From: Methyloradius sp035460505
GTDB lineage: Bacteria > Pseudomonadota > Gammaproteobacteria > Burkholderiales > Methylophilaceae
Assembly (NCBI GenBank): GCA_035460505.1
Contig: DATHWP010000134.1
Coordinates: forward strand, 1 to 50,239
DNA length: 50,239 nucleotides
Direction: 5' to 3'
Shown: positions 40,862 to 47,097 of the stretch, piece after piece
Position numbering within the stretch: position 1 is the stretch's first letter
How the letters are laid out: each line of letters opens with the position of its first letter
Notes under the pieces: model-generated
Told to the model about the DNA's origin: nothing
The model's input: the letters and a program-made list of their open reading frames with translations, nothing else
The model's database searches: none
Made by a program: the position numbers and the translations under genes

Positions 40862-40919
40862 ACCTAACGTTTAAATTAAGGGGCGCCGCTAGGCGTCCCG
40901 CTTGAATGATGGGTTAGGA
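40862..40919 (-). repeat. attC site 7 (58 bp)
   Basis: R'' TCCTAAC, R' GTTAGGT and the central hairpin CGCC-GCTA-GGCG. L' has TTTAAATT where the others have TTCAAATT-type bases. Confidence 0.9.
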
Positions 40920-41519
40920 TTTTTGGTCACAAAATTTTCCATAAGGTGTACGTTTAGTGAGCGACTTACCAGTGGGGTTTGATGAGCGTAATTGTTTAGA
41001 CTGGGCGATAATCTTTTCACTGTTTGCGGCATCGCCAATTTGCTTCAGTGCCTCACCGTACTCATCTAAAACCTCAGCATAACCAATAGGGTCTTGTGCA
41101 ATTGTCTCTTTCGAAGTTGCGGCAACCCCAGATTGATAATAAGTGGATGCTTCTTTAAATAACTTTTGGTCAAAATGCAACCGAGCTAACTCAAAGTAAT
41201 CCATGATAATTGGGCCGTTGCTTTCCTTATCTGATTCTAAGGCTTTTTCCAAAGATTTTTTGGCTTCTGTGTAATCGCATATTACTCCTGAGGTTCGACC
41301 GTATTCATACCACAAGCCAGTAATGGCTTGCGGTTCTGCGCCACCAAGTTCGGCATTTATTGCAGCTCTTCCGCAGGCTTGTCTAGCCTTCCACCATTCT
41401 CCTTGATGCTGAAACCCCATACACCCTTGAGCATAGTTTTGAGCGGTTTTGAGGTTGATTGGATTGGCACATGAAACAAGCGTTAATGCTGTTGCAATGA
41501 ATAGAGAGGTGGATTTCAT
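40914..41519 (-). CDS. Cassette TPR-like lipoprotein
   Basis: A 201-aa protein with a lipoprotein signal (FIATALTLVSC, Cys about residue 17). The remainder is helical in pairs as in TPR/Sel1-like repeats (AKKSLEKALESDKES, EASTYYQSGVAATS, YGEALKQIGDAANSEK). The TAA stop lies in the R'' box of attC 7. It is predicted as an outer-membrane or periplasmic scaffold; the partner is unknown. Confidence 0.7.
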   Translation of the reverse strand: MKSTSLFIATALTLVSCANPINLKTAQNYAQGCMGFQHQGEWWKARQACGRAAINAELGGAEPQAITGLWYEYGRTSGVICDYTEAKKSLEKALESDKESNGPIIMDYFELARLHFDQKLFKEASTYYQSGVAATSKETIAQDPIGYAEVLDEYGEALKQIGDAANSEKIIAQSKQLRSSNPTGKSLTKRTPYGKFCDQKS

Positions 41520-41523
41520 ATAA

Positions 41524-41583
41524 TCCTAACGTTTGAATTAAGGGGCTGGCTTTAGCCAGTCCCGCTTGAATGATGGGTTGGGC
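41524..41583 (-). repeat. attC site 8 (60 bp)
   Basis: R'' GCCCAAC, R' GTTAGGA and the central hairpin CTGGC-TTTA-GCCAG, the same as attC 2. Confidence 0.92.
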
Positions 41584-41587
41584 TGCA

Positions 41588-41857
41588 TTACGGCATGCCC
41601 TTTAGGCCTTGAAACTCTAGCGCAGCCATAAAGTTTTTGAGCATACGCTCTTGCTCTTCTGGGCTGTTTCTCGTTGAAGAGTTAGTCCATTTTTCAAATG
41701 CCTTTGCGTTGAAGTCAATGAGGCCATTTCCTCCACCCTCGACGTCCACAACCAGATAACGGGCACCTTCACGGTATTCTGCGGTGAAGCGTCCAGTAAA
41801 CTGAACCTCAAAGCCTTCGCTGCTTCGGACACCTTGTTTGTTTAACCAACTGAACAT
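41588..41857 (-). CDS. Cassette protein, hypothetical
   Basis: An 89-aa protein with alternating strands in the first half and a helical end (EEQERMLKNFMAALEFQG). It ends 4 nt before attC 8. Its upstream edge is the R' heptamer GTTGGGC (41874-41868), which matches its own R'' box (GCCCAAC), so it is a full cassette although the site upstream is of another type. Confidence 0.6.
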   Translation of the reverse strand: MFSWLNKQGVRSSEGFEVQFTGRFTAEYREGARYLVVDVEGGGNGLIDFNAKAFEKWTNSSTRNSPEEQERMLKNFMAALEFQGLKGMP

Positions 41858-41867
41858 TTTTTATGAG

Positions 41868-41922
41868 GCCCAACGTAAAGTAGGCATCCTAATTGACGGT
41901 TTACTTTCCGTCATTAGAATGT
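41868..41922 (-). repeat. Divergent attC-like site
   Basis: On the minus strand the region ends in R' GTTGGGC. CCTACTTTAC before it can pair with GGAAAGTA further upstream, and an extra stem CTAATGACGG / CCGTCAATTAG lies between. The arms do not match the other sites and no clear R'' is present. It may be a decayed attC of different origin. Confidence 0.4.
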
Positions 41923-42252
41923 ATTTTGTAAAATTATTAAAATTTAATCTTTTTATAAACATATGATTATTAATTTTTAGTGCTTCCTAAATCATAAAAG
42001 TTAAAGCATCAGAAAATAATGCAGCTAACTTCCAAAGTAAGTCCAAAATTGATTGTAAATGAATAGGTCAATCTTGTGGAATTATGCAGAAAAATGACCA
42101 AAATTATATCGAGCGTGACAATTTCGACGACTGTCAGCGTGTATTCGTGATCGAGGGCGAGTCAATGACATTATAAATCAATGGGTTATATCAACTGTTA
42201 ATCTGAAATTAACTTAATTAAATCATATGGTTATTAGTTGAGCGTGACAGTG
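41923..42252. other. Gene-poor stretch with a second copy of the element's right arm
   Basis: No convincing gene is seen. It holds the 92-bp arm copy (42112-42203), two GCGTGACA sites (42113-42120 and 42242-42249), and AT-rich sequence. It splits the cassette array in two. Confidence 0.6.
42112..42203. repeat. Internal copy of the right att arm
   Basis: 92 bp align without gaps to 44173-44264 with 11 mismatches. Both start with AGCGTGACA and run into the first 9-10 bases of the tRNA att core (CTGTTAATC). After that the internal copy diverges, so the core is truncated. Confidence 0.85.
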
Positions 42253-42513
42253 CTAGTGCAACAAGTTGACCAAATAAATGAAAAACTTAGCGAGTCCATC
42301 TCTACGATGAGAGGGCTCGGATGTAAAGAACATATAAATCACATAACAAATCAATAGAAAGATAAATACTCGAGCTAGAAAGATTGATAGTTTTCGATAT
42401 TTATCTTTAATTTGGCTGCCGCCAGGCTGTCTTGATGCATCCCATTCAAGAAAAACAAAGACCGCAATCATAGGGAAAGCTGCCAAAAAGAATAATATGA
42501 ACAGTATGGTCAA
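42253..42513 (-). CDS. Small membrane protein, possible truncated cassette
   Basis: An 86-aa protein with two hydrophobic helices (about residues 2-20 and 47-66). The start is TTG at 42513 with AAGGGA upstream. It follows the half-degraded attC 9 and has no attC after it; the arm copy begins there. It is probably the residue of a cassette cut by recombination. Confidence 0.5.
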   Translation of the reverse strand: MTILFILFFLAAFPMIAVFVFLEWDASRQPGGSQIKDKYRKLSIFLARVFIFLLICYVIYMFFTSEPSHRRDGLAKFFIYLVNLLH

Positions 42514-42522
42514 TCAATGTCC

Positions 42523-42575
42523 CTTATCGACCCAAAGCAGCCGTCAGCGCGTCCTGCTTGAATGATGGGTTAGGG
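42523..42575 (-). repeat. attC site 9, half degraded
   Basis: The R''/L'' half is intact (CCCTAACCCATCATTCAAGC on the minus strand), but the L'/R' half is scrambled and has no GTTRRRY box, so it is probably inactive. Confidence 0.75.
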
Positions 42576-42878
42576 GTTGGAGACATTAAGAAAACCTATA
42601 GACCTCTTCAACAGGAAACCTCCAACTACAACCAATAATATGCCTAGAAAAATATGTGGGAAAGACCCGAGCAACCCTGCCAGTATAAGCAAAACACCTT
42701 TGATAACACATGCGACGCAGACAGGGATAGAACCATAGGCTTTTATATTATTTTCAATATTTTTAGGAATTTTCTCAAAGCCGCCGTATTTGAATTTTGC
42801 CTCGTAAATTCTCATAAGATAGTAACAAAGGCCACCAAATGCCATTAAGCCAGCAATCGTATCAATAAAGCTGAACAT
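42570..42878 (-). CDS. Cassette membrane protein
   Basis: A 102-aa protein with an N-terminal helix (about residues 5-24) and two C-terminal hydrophobic helices (about 52-70, 74-90). GGGG precedes the ATG. The TAA stop lies in the R'' box of attC 9. Family unknown. Confidence 0.65.
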   Translation of the reverse strand: MFSFIDTIAGLMAFGGLCYYLMRIYEAKFKYGGFEKIPKNIENNIKAYGSIPVCVACVIKGVLLILAGLLGSFPHIFLGILLVVVGGFLLKRSIGFLNVSNP

Positions 42879-42882
42879 AAAC

Positions 42883-42940
42883 CCCTAACGTTTGAATTAA
42901 GGGGCGCCGTTAGGCGTCCCGCTTGAATGATGGGTTAGGG
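42883..42940 (-). repeat. attC site 10 (58 bp)
   Basis: R'' CCCTAAC, R' GTTAGGG and the central hairpin CGCC-GTTA-GGCG. Confidence 0.92.
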
Positions 42941-43403
42941 CTGACTTTTGACTGTAGCGATAACCTAACCAATTTTCGATACCAACAGCCAACAGGGTTG
43001 TGCCTATTATTGCCCAGAAAAAAACGACACCAGGCACACCTCCAAGTTGAAAAGCTATTTTTGCTAGGCGAGTTGGTTGATCGCCATGTGCGGCTAAATA
43101 AGCAGGATAACAACTAAATAAACCAAGAAGCGCCGCCCAAGGCGCTAAGCCTTTGACGGTAGGTTTGTGTTTGCCATAGAGCGCCTTATCATTGGTTTTT
43201 GGAATGGCGGCTTTATCCTCTAGTGCCAGATATTTTTTACTTAAGGCGGCCTTATTGGTTAATAAATAACCTAGCACAGCAAGCAGGGTTAAAAAGACAA
43301 ATAAAAGGGTTAGCAAAGAGAAGTCTTTCAAAATAGCTAGTGAAATTGCGCTAGCCATACTGAGCCAGAGTAATTCTTTAACGATGAAAAATTGGTTCCT
43401 CAC
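42897..43403 (-). CDS. Cassette membrane protein reading through its attC
   Basis: A 168-aa protein with a GTG start and about four hydrophobic helices. Unlike most cassette genes here, its frame passes the R'' box without using the TAA and continues through most of attC 10, adding about 14 residues (ending SSGTPNGAP). Recombination at this attC would keep the encoded tail within the cassette. The true C-terminus is uncertain. Confidence 0.6.
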   Translation of the reverse strand: MRNQFFIVKELLWLSMASAISLAILKDFSLLTLLFVFLTLLAVLGYLLTNKAALSKKYLALEDKAAIPKTNDKALYGKHKPTVKGLAPWAALLGLFSCYPAYLAAHGDQPTRLAKIAFQLGGVPGVVFFWAIIGTTLLAVGIENWLGYRYSQKSALTHHSSGTPNGAP

Positions 43404-43413
43404 AGGATTTAAG

Positions 43414-43473
43414 CCCTAACGTTTGACATAAGGGGCACGCTTTAGCGTGTCCCGCTTGATGGATGGGTTAGCC
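43414..43473 (-). repeat. attC site 11 (60 bp)
   Basis: R'' GGCTAAC, R' GTTAGGG and the central hairpin CACGC-TTTA-GCGTG. Small changes in both arms (TTTGACATAAG, CTTGATGGATG) set it apart from the rest. It is the most upstream intact site. Confidence 0.9.
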
Positions 43474-43956
43474 CAGCTCAATAGGTGAAACATAGCAATA
43501 CTCCCCATTACCCTGACCACCTTGAGATGTTTTTGAATATGTTTTGCATGAAAATGCTTTTATTTCATGCCCCATAACTTTTGTTGCCTCGGACAGATTA
43601 CCTTCCATGCCTTGAGATGGGGCTAAAAGCACTTGAAGTGATTTAGGTTCAATAATACCAAATGCATGAGCACAACCAGAGCCACCACAATAATGCTGGA
43701 TTAATAGTAGTGGGGAATTCTGCGAGTTGGTATCACAACGAGCAAAAAGAAACTCATTGCGAACGGAATACCTTAGTTTGATGCTGTGATTAGTGTTGGA
43801 TATTTTGATTGTAAAGTAAGGTTGTTTTACATCATTACTATTAAATACTTCGATCTGACTGACACCACAGGCAAAGCGATCATGGGGTGTGTCACTGCCT
43901 GCAAAGCTAACTTGAGGTAGAAGCGTTATTAGAACAATGAGTAGGCTACGGAACAT
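43468..43956 (-). CDS. First cassette: secreted Cys-containing protein
   Basis: A 162-aa protein with a Sec signal peptide (MFRSLLIVLITLLPQVSFAG, cleavage about residue 19) and six Cys in the mature part, including QHYCGGSGCAHAFG. It is probably a periplasmic disulfide-bonded protein. The TAA stop lies in the R'' box of attC 11. As the first cassette it would be expressed most strongly if the promoter candidate upstream is active. Family unknown. Confidence 0.65.
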   Translation of the reverse strand: MFRSLLIVLITLLPQVSFAGSDTPHDRFACGVSQIEVFNSNDVKQPYFTIKISNTNHSIKLRYSVRNEFLFARCDTNSQNSPLLLIQHYCGGSGCAHAFGIIEPKSLQVLLAPSQGMEGNLSEATKVMGHEIKAFSCKTYSKTSQGGQGNGEYCYVSPIELG

Positions 43957-43959
43957 AGG

Positions 43960-44099
43960 GGCTAACCGTTATTATGCGGACGGGTGCGTCCGTATAATAA
44001 TATTGAATATGTGTGATTTAGCATGCTTTTTTTCTTTTTATATCTGATAGTTAGATGTTTCCCTGTCCGTATAATAATAAATTGCAAGTACGGACGCAA
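43960..44099 (-). promoter_or_regulatory. Candidate attI-like region and array promoter
   Basis: R' heptamer GTTAGCC (43966-43960) precedes the first cassette. Beyond it lie a 13-bp inverted repeat (TATTATGCGGACG / CGTCCGTATAATA) and two 15-bp direct repeats GTCCGTATAATAATA (43988-44002, 44065-44079). On the minus strand TTGCGT (44099-44094) and TATTAT (44076-44071) are 17 bp apart, a possible promoter for the cassettes. No integrase gene is adjacent. Confidence 0.4.
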
Positions 44100-44172
44100 A
44101 CACTATGGAAATCGGTGAATAATTCGAGACAAGAAATGGCTGCTATTGGCCGAAAGCAGACTATAAACTGTC

Positions 44173-44264
44173 AGCGTGACAGTTTTGACAACTGTTAGCG
44201 AGCATACGTGATTGAGGGCGAGTCAATAACAATATAAATCAATAGGTTATATCAACTGTTAATC
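44173..44264. repeat. Right att arm of element 2
   Basis: It contains GCGTGACA (44174-44181) and runs into the tRNA core. Its 88% identical copy lies at 42112-42203. Confidence 0.8.
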
Positions 44265-44300
44265 CGTGTGTCCCTGGTTCGAGCCCAGGTCGAGGAGCCA
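44255..44300. other. attR of element 2 (tRNA-Asn 3' end)
   Basis: 46 bp identical to 96-141, ending in CCA, and followed by what is probably the tRNA gene's original terminator. Confidence 0.9.
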
Positions 44301-44304
44301 TAAA

Positions 44305-44332
44305 AAAGCCCCGCATAATAGCGGGGCTTTTT
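44305..44332. terminator. Probable original tRNA-Asn terminator
   Basis: AAAGCCCCGC (44305-44314) / GCGGGGCTTT (44321-44330) with T residues, 4 bp after the tRNA fragment. Confidence 0.85.
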
Positions 44333-44381
44333 ATTTCAGAACCTTTTAGCCAAAACAGACACCCAAAATGGGTGATATTAA

Positions 44382-44864
44382 TTAATCTTTGCTACTAAAT
44401 ATCGACATTAACGATTTATTAATTTCATTCTGAACAAGTACAGGTGCCATAGATGGGTTTGTTTTTAATGTTGTTGCCCAATCTGCATTTAAATCTATAT
44501 TGGCTTGAGAGCCAGAAGTATCAGTAGCAGCGCCATTCAGCTGTGATGTTAGGCTAGCAAGCTCAGTAGGCAAACTATTGTCACTAGATGAGTCGGTGCT
44601 TGAGTCATCACCAAACAGAAGTTTGTCGTTACTCAATTTGCTCGCATTGATTTGCTGTAATAAACCCTGCGCTGTATAGGTTTGAGTGGCTGGATTAGTG
44701 GTTGTACTATTTAAGGTTACAGACGAACTGGCAGATGATTCAAGTTGATTCAGGATTGAAGATATATCAGTATCGGTTGAAGTAGTGGTGGTAGAAGTTC
44801 CCGACGTGGAATACACACTATTTAAAAGATTAGAGTACCCATTAGTTACAGATGATATAGCCAC
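44382..44864 (-). CDS. Ser/Thr-rich hypothetical protein
   Basis: A 160-aa protein from GTG 44864 with GAGG upstream; a longer frame starts at 44897. A low-complexity Ser/Thr/Asp region (about residues 20-110) has no Cys or clear helix. The C-terminus is helical (VLVQNEINKSLMSIF). The amphipathic opening MAISSVTNGYSNLLNSVY resembles flagellar or secreted proteins, but nothing is certain. It lies outside the att sites and may be chromosomal. Confidence 0.5.
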   Translation of the reverse strand: MAISSVTNGYSNLLNSVYSTSGTSTTTTSTDTDISSILNQLESSASSSVTLNSTTTNPATQTYTAQGLLQQINASKLSNDKLLFGDDSSTDSSSDNSLPTELASLTSQLNGAATDTSGSQANIDLNADWATTLKTNPSMAPVLVQNEINKSLMSIFSSKD

Positions 44865-44961
44865 AGTAGCCTCGCTTCTTACAAAGTCACAACACAAATA
44901 TCCCTAACTAGACTAACGGCAGCATTCTTGTGAATCTTTATAGGTAATCCAAATATTGCCC

Positions 44962-44999
44962 AAATAAAAAGCCAGCATCTGATGCTGGCTTTTTATTTT
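44962..44999 (-). terminator. Terminator, copy 1 of a 38-bp direct repeat
   Basis: AAAAAGCCAGCAT / ATGCTGGCTTTTT hairpin with T tracts on both strands. It is identical to 45653-45690 except for one base. Confidence 0.8.
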
Positions 45000-45000
45000 C

Positions 45001-45077
45001 CTGAACGTGACTGAAACGTGAGAATTACTCTACGTTAGAGTCACGCTTACCTTGTTTGATTGTGGAGGCAGCAAACG
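45001..45077 (-). pseudogene. 3' remnant of a second-element-type integrase
   Basis: The minus strand reads PFAASTIKQGKRDSNVE, stop, FSRFSHVQ. This aligns with the end of the integrase at 34838-35911 (AFAASRIEQGKDGSNVVELSRFSHVQ). An in-frame stop and the loss of everything upstream make it a relic. It also retains AACGTGAC-type repeats. Confidence 0.85.
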
Positions 45078-45101
45078 GCTATATGATCATTTGATCTACC
45101 A

Positions 45102-45584
45102 CTAATTAGATGCTTTTGCTTCCTCAGGAAACTCATTAAACAAATCAATAACCAAGTCTGATCGGTAAAGGTAAACAAGAAAAAAAAGATCAAATATCAC
45201 CACGCTTAACACTAAAATTAAATCATCAGAGTTGAGCTTATTAACCAATTTAAAGTTCAGCGCTATGAAAAGTAGAGTTGACCCTAAATAAGAGCTCATC
45301 AATAACTTTCTGCCACTCAGCCATACTAACCGCATGAATTTATGGGCTTCTGGCAATCGGTGACCTATTGAAATCAAGACTAGCAGGGCAGGGATATCAA
45401 TGGTGATCAGCGCTGGATTGACTTGAACAGCCAGCCAATCTACCGATAACACTTCAAATGGCATCAATTTATATGCTGCCAGAAAAATAATGTGTTTCAA
45501 GCCGAATAGCATGGCCAGCCATAGCGCTGCTGGAATCTTCAGGTTTAGAAAATCGTCGTAAAAACGAGCGTCATATTTAAGCAA
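45102..45584 (-). CDS. DUF2919-like inner-membrane protein
   Basis: A 160-aa protein resembling DUF2919 (E. coli YfeZ-like), with about four hydrophobic segments (about residues 18-38, 55-70, 92-110, 122-140). The opening YDARFYDDFLNLKIPAALWLAML recalls the family. The relic integrase lies just downstream. It is probably a normal chromosomal gene. Function unknown. Confidence 0.65.
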   Translation of the reverse strand: MLKYDARFYDDFLNLKIPAALWLAMLFGLKHIIFLAAYKLMPFEVLSVDWLAVQVNPALITIDIPALLVLISIGHRLPEAHKFMRLVWLSGRKLLMSSYLGSTLLFIALNFKLVNKLNSDDLILVLSVVIFDLFFLVYLYRSDLVIDLFNEFPEEAKASN

Positions 45585-45652
45585 AGTTAAAAACTTTCTG
45601 TATTAATTAGTAATTAAAGTATAGCGTAACGCTTTTGCATACAATAGATTCA

Positions 45653-45690
45653 AAATAAAAAGCCAGCATTTGATGCTGGCTTTTTATTTT
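45653..45690 (-). terminator. Terminator of the aminotransferase gene, copy 2 of the 38-bp repeat
   Basis: The same hairpin as 44962-44999, 20 bp after the aminotransferase stop. Confidence 0.85.
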
Positions 45691-45710
45691 ACAAACAGAG
45701 GTCTAGATAT

Positions 45711-46922
45711 CTAAACGCTTAACGCACTATCAATTCTATCTAGCGCATTCACTAGGTTTTCCATTGAAGTAGCGAACGAGATACGGAAATAGCCTTCAGC
45801 ACCGAATGCAGAGCCTGGCACCACGGCTACGCCTACTTTTTCAAGCAGGTATTCAGACAGCGCCATATCGTTTTCGGCGCTGATTTTGCCTGCCTTGAAC
45901 AGATTGCTGATGGCAACGCGTGCATCTGGGAAGGCATAGAATGCACCGCCAGCTTTAATGCAGTTTAAGCCAGGCATGCTGTTAAAGCGGTTGACTACAT
46001 ATTCATGGCGTTCGATAAATGCTTCTACCATCGGCGTAATGCAGTCTTGTGGGCCTTCAAGCGCGGCTTGTGCGGCGACTTGAGAGATGGATGTTGGGTT
46101 GGAGGTAGATTGCGATTGCAGTATCTCCATGGCCTTGATGATGTAAGCAGGGCCCGCGGCATAGCCGATGCGCCAACCTGTCATGGAGTAGGCTTTAGAT
46201 ACGCCGTTGAGCACGATGCAGCGTGGCTTTAACTCTGGTGTGGCATTGAGTATGTTGTAGAACTTTTCGCCTGTGAGGTTCACGTGTTCATACATGTCAT
46301 CAGTGGCTACCAGCACGTGTGGGTATTTTTTCAACACTTCGCCCAAGGCTTTTAATTCTGCCAAGGTATAGACAGAGCCTGTAGGGTTGGATGGTGAGTT
46401 GATCATGAACAGCTTGGTTTTTGGCGTGATCGCCGCTTCAAGCTGGGCTGGCAGCAATTTGAATTCCTGCTCGATACCGCATTGGATGATGACTGGCTTG
46501 GCACCAGCTACCAACGCAATGTCGGCATATGAAACCCAGTATGGCGCAGGCACAATGACTTCATCGCCTGGGTTGAGCACAGCAAGCGCCAGATTGAAAA
46601 TACATTGCTTGCCACCTACACCGACAATGACTTCTTTTTCAGTATATTCGAGGCCGTTTTGGTTTTTGAATTTGGTGACAATGGCTTTTTTCAGGCCTGG
46701 AATACCCGCAACAGGGGTGTATTTGGTAAAGCCGCGATCAATGGCTTTTTTCGCTGCATCTTTAATGTGCTGCGGGGTATCAAAATCTGGTTCGCCAGCG
46801 CCAAGACCGATGATGTCTTTGCCTTCAGCCTTGAGTTTGCCAGCGCGTGCTGTGACTGCAAGGGTGGGGGATTCTTTGATGGTTTGAACGCGGTCTGAGA
46901 GTGTGATATCGAACTGTTCCAA
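45711..46922 (-). CDS. aspC: Aspartate aminotransferase (class I, subgroup Ib)
   Basis: A 403-aa PLP enzyme of fold type I that interconverts aspartate and oxaloacetate with glutamate. Motifs: GLGAGEPDFDTP near the N-terminus, VGVGGKQCIFNL for the cofactor loop, SPSNPTG (about residue 175), the PLP lysine in NGVSKAYSMTGWRIGY (about 240), and FRISFATS with the carboxylate-binding Arg near the end. The start is TTG at 46922 with AAGGA upstream. Specificity within the Ib group (aspartate or also prephenate) cannot be fixed. Confidence 0.92.
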   Translation of the reverse strand: MEQFDITLSDRVQTIKESPTLAVTARAGKLKAEGKDIIGLGAGEPDFDTPQHIKDAAKKAIDRGFTKYTPVAGIPGLKKAIVTKFKNQNGLEYTEKEVIVGVGGKQCIFNLALAVLNPGDEVIVPAPYWVSYADIALVAGAKPVIIQCGIEQEFKLLPAQLEAAITPKTKLFMINSPSNPTGSVYTLAELKALGEVLKKYPHVLVATDDMYEHVNLTGEKFYNILNATPELKPRCIVLNGVSKAYSMTGWRIGYAAGPAYIIKAMEILQSQSTSNPTSISQVAAQAALEGPQDCITPMVEAFIERHEYVVNRFNSMPGLNCIKAGGAFYAFPDARVAISNLFKAGKISAENDMALSEYLLEKVGVAVVPGSAFGAEGYFRISFATSMENLVNALDRIDSALSV

Positions 46923-46944
46923 AATGGCTATCCTTAGGGCGGCT

Positions 46945-46967
46945 GGTTATGTACCGACTACATAACC
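46945..46967. promoter_or_regulatory. Inverted repeat upstream of aspC
   Basis: GGTTATGT (46945-46952) / ACATAACC (46960-46967), 8-bp arms and a 7-bp spacer, 23 bp from the start codon. It could be an operator or an mRNA hairpin in the leader. Confidence 0.45.
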
Positions 46968-47097
46968 AAATGGCGTGGTAAAAAACATGCGATTTTACGC
47001 GTAAAACCCCCGATAAGAAACTAAAAACTGCAGTTTTTTCTTAATATCCAGATGCTTATCTGTTAATCCAAAGGCTCACAAAGCTCAATTTCTAAGC

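Larger units (their letters stand above)
34772..44300. mobile_element. tRNA-Asn integrative element carrying an attC cassette array
   Basis: The element is bounded by copies of the tRNA-Asn 3' end (34772-34818 and 44255-44300). It has its own tyrosine recombinase, excisionase-like and replication-initiator-like genes at the left. The remainder is an integron-type cassette array on the minus strand without an integron integrase. No conjugation, capsid or terminase gene is visible, so if it moves it needs a helper or transfers passively. Confidence 0.85.

Noticed and set aside
38458..43473. CRISPR array
   Set aside because: The repeats are 58-60 bp with a variable centre and the spacing is 270-660 bp filled with genes. 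They end in GTTRRRY/RYYYAAC boxes, so they are attC sites, not CRISPR repeats.
38458..43473. Insertion sequences or MITEs as explanation of the repeats
   Set aside because: The copies are all in one orientation, each at the 3' end of a gene, with no target duplications and paired 7-mers shared by the two ends of each cassette.
44255..44300. A further tRNA gene
   Set aside because: Only the 3' 46 bases are present, without the 5' acceptor strand, so it is an att copy. The same holds for 34772-34818.
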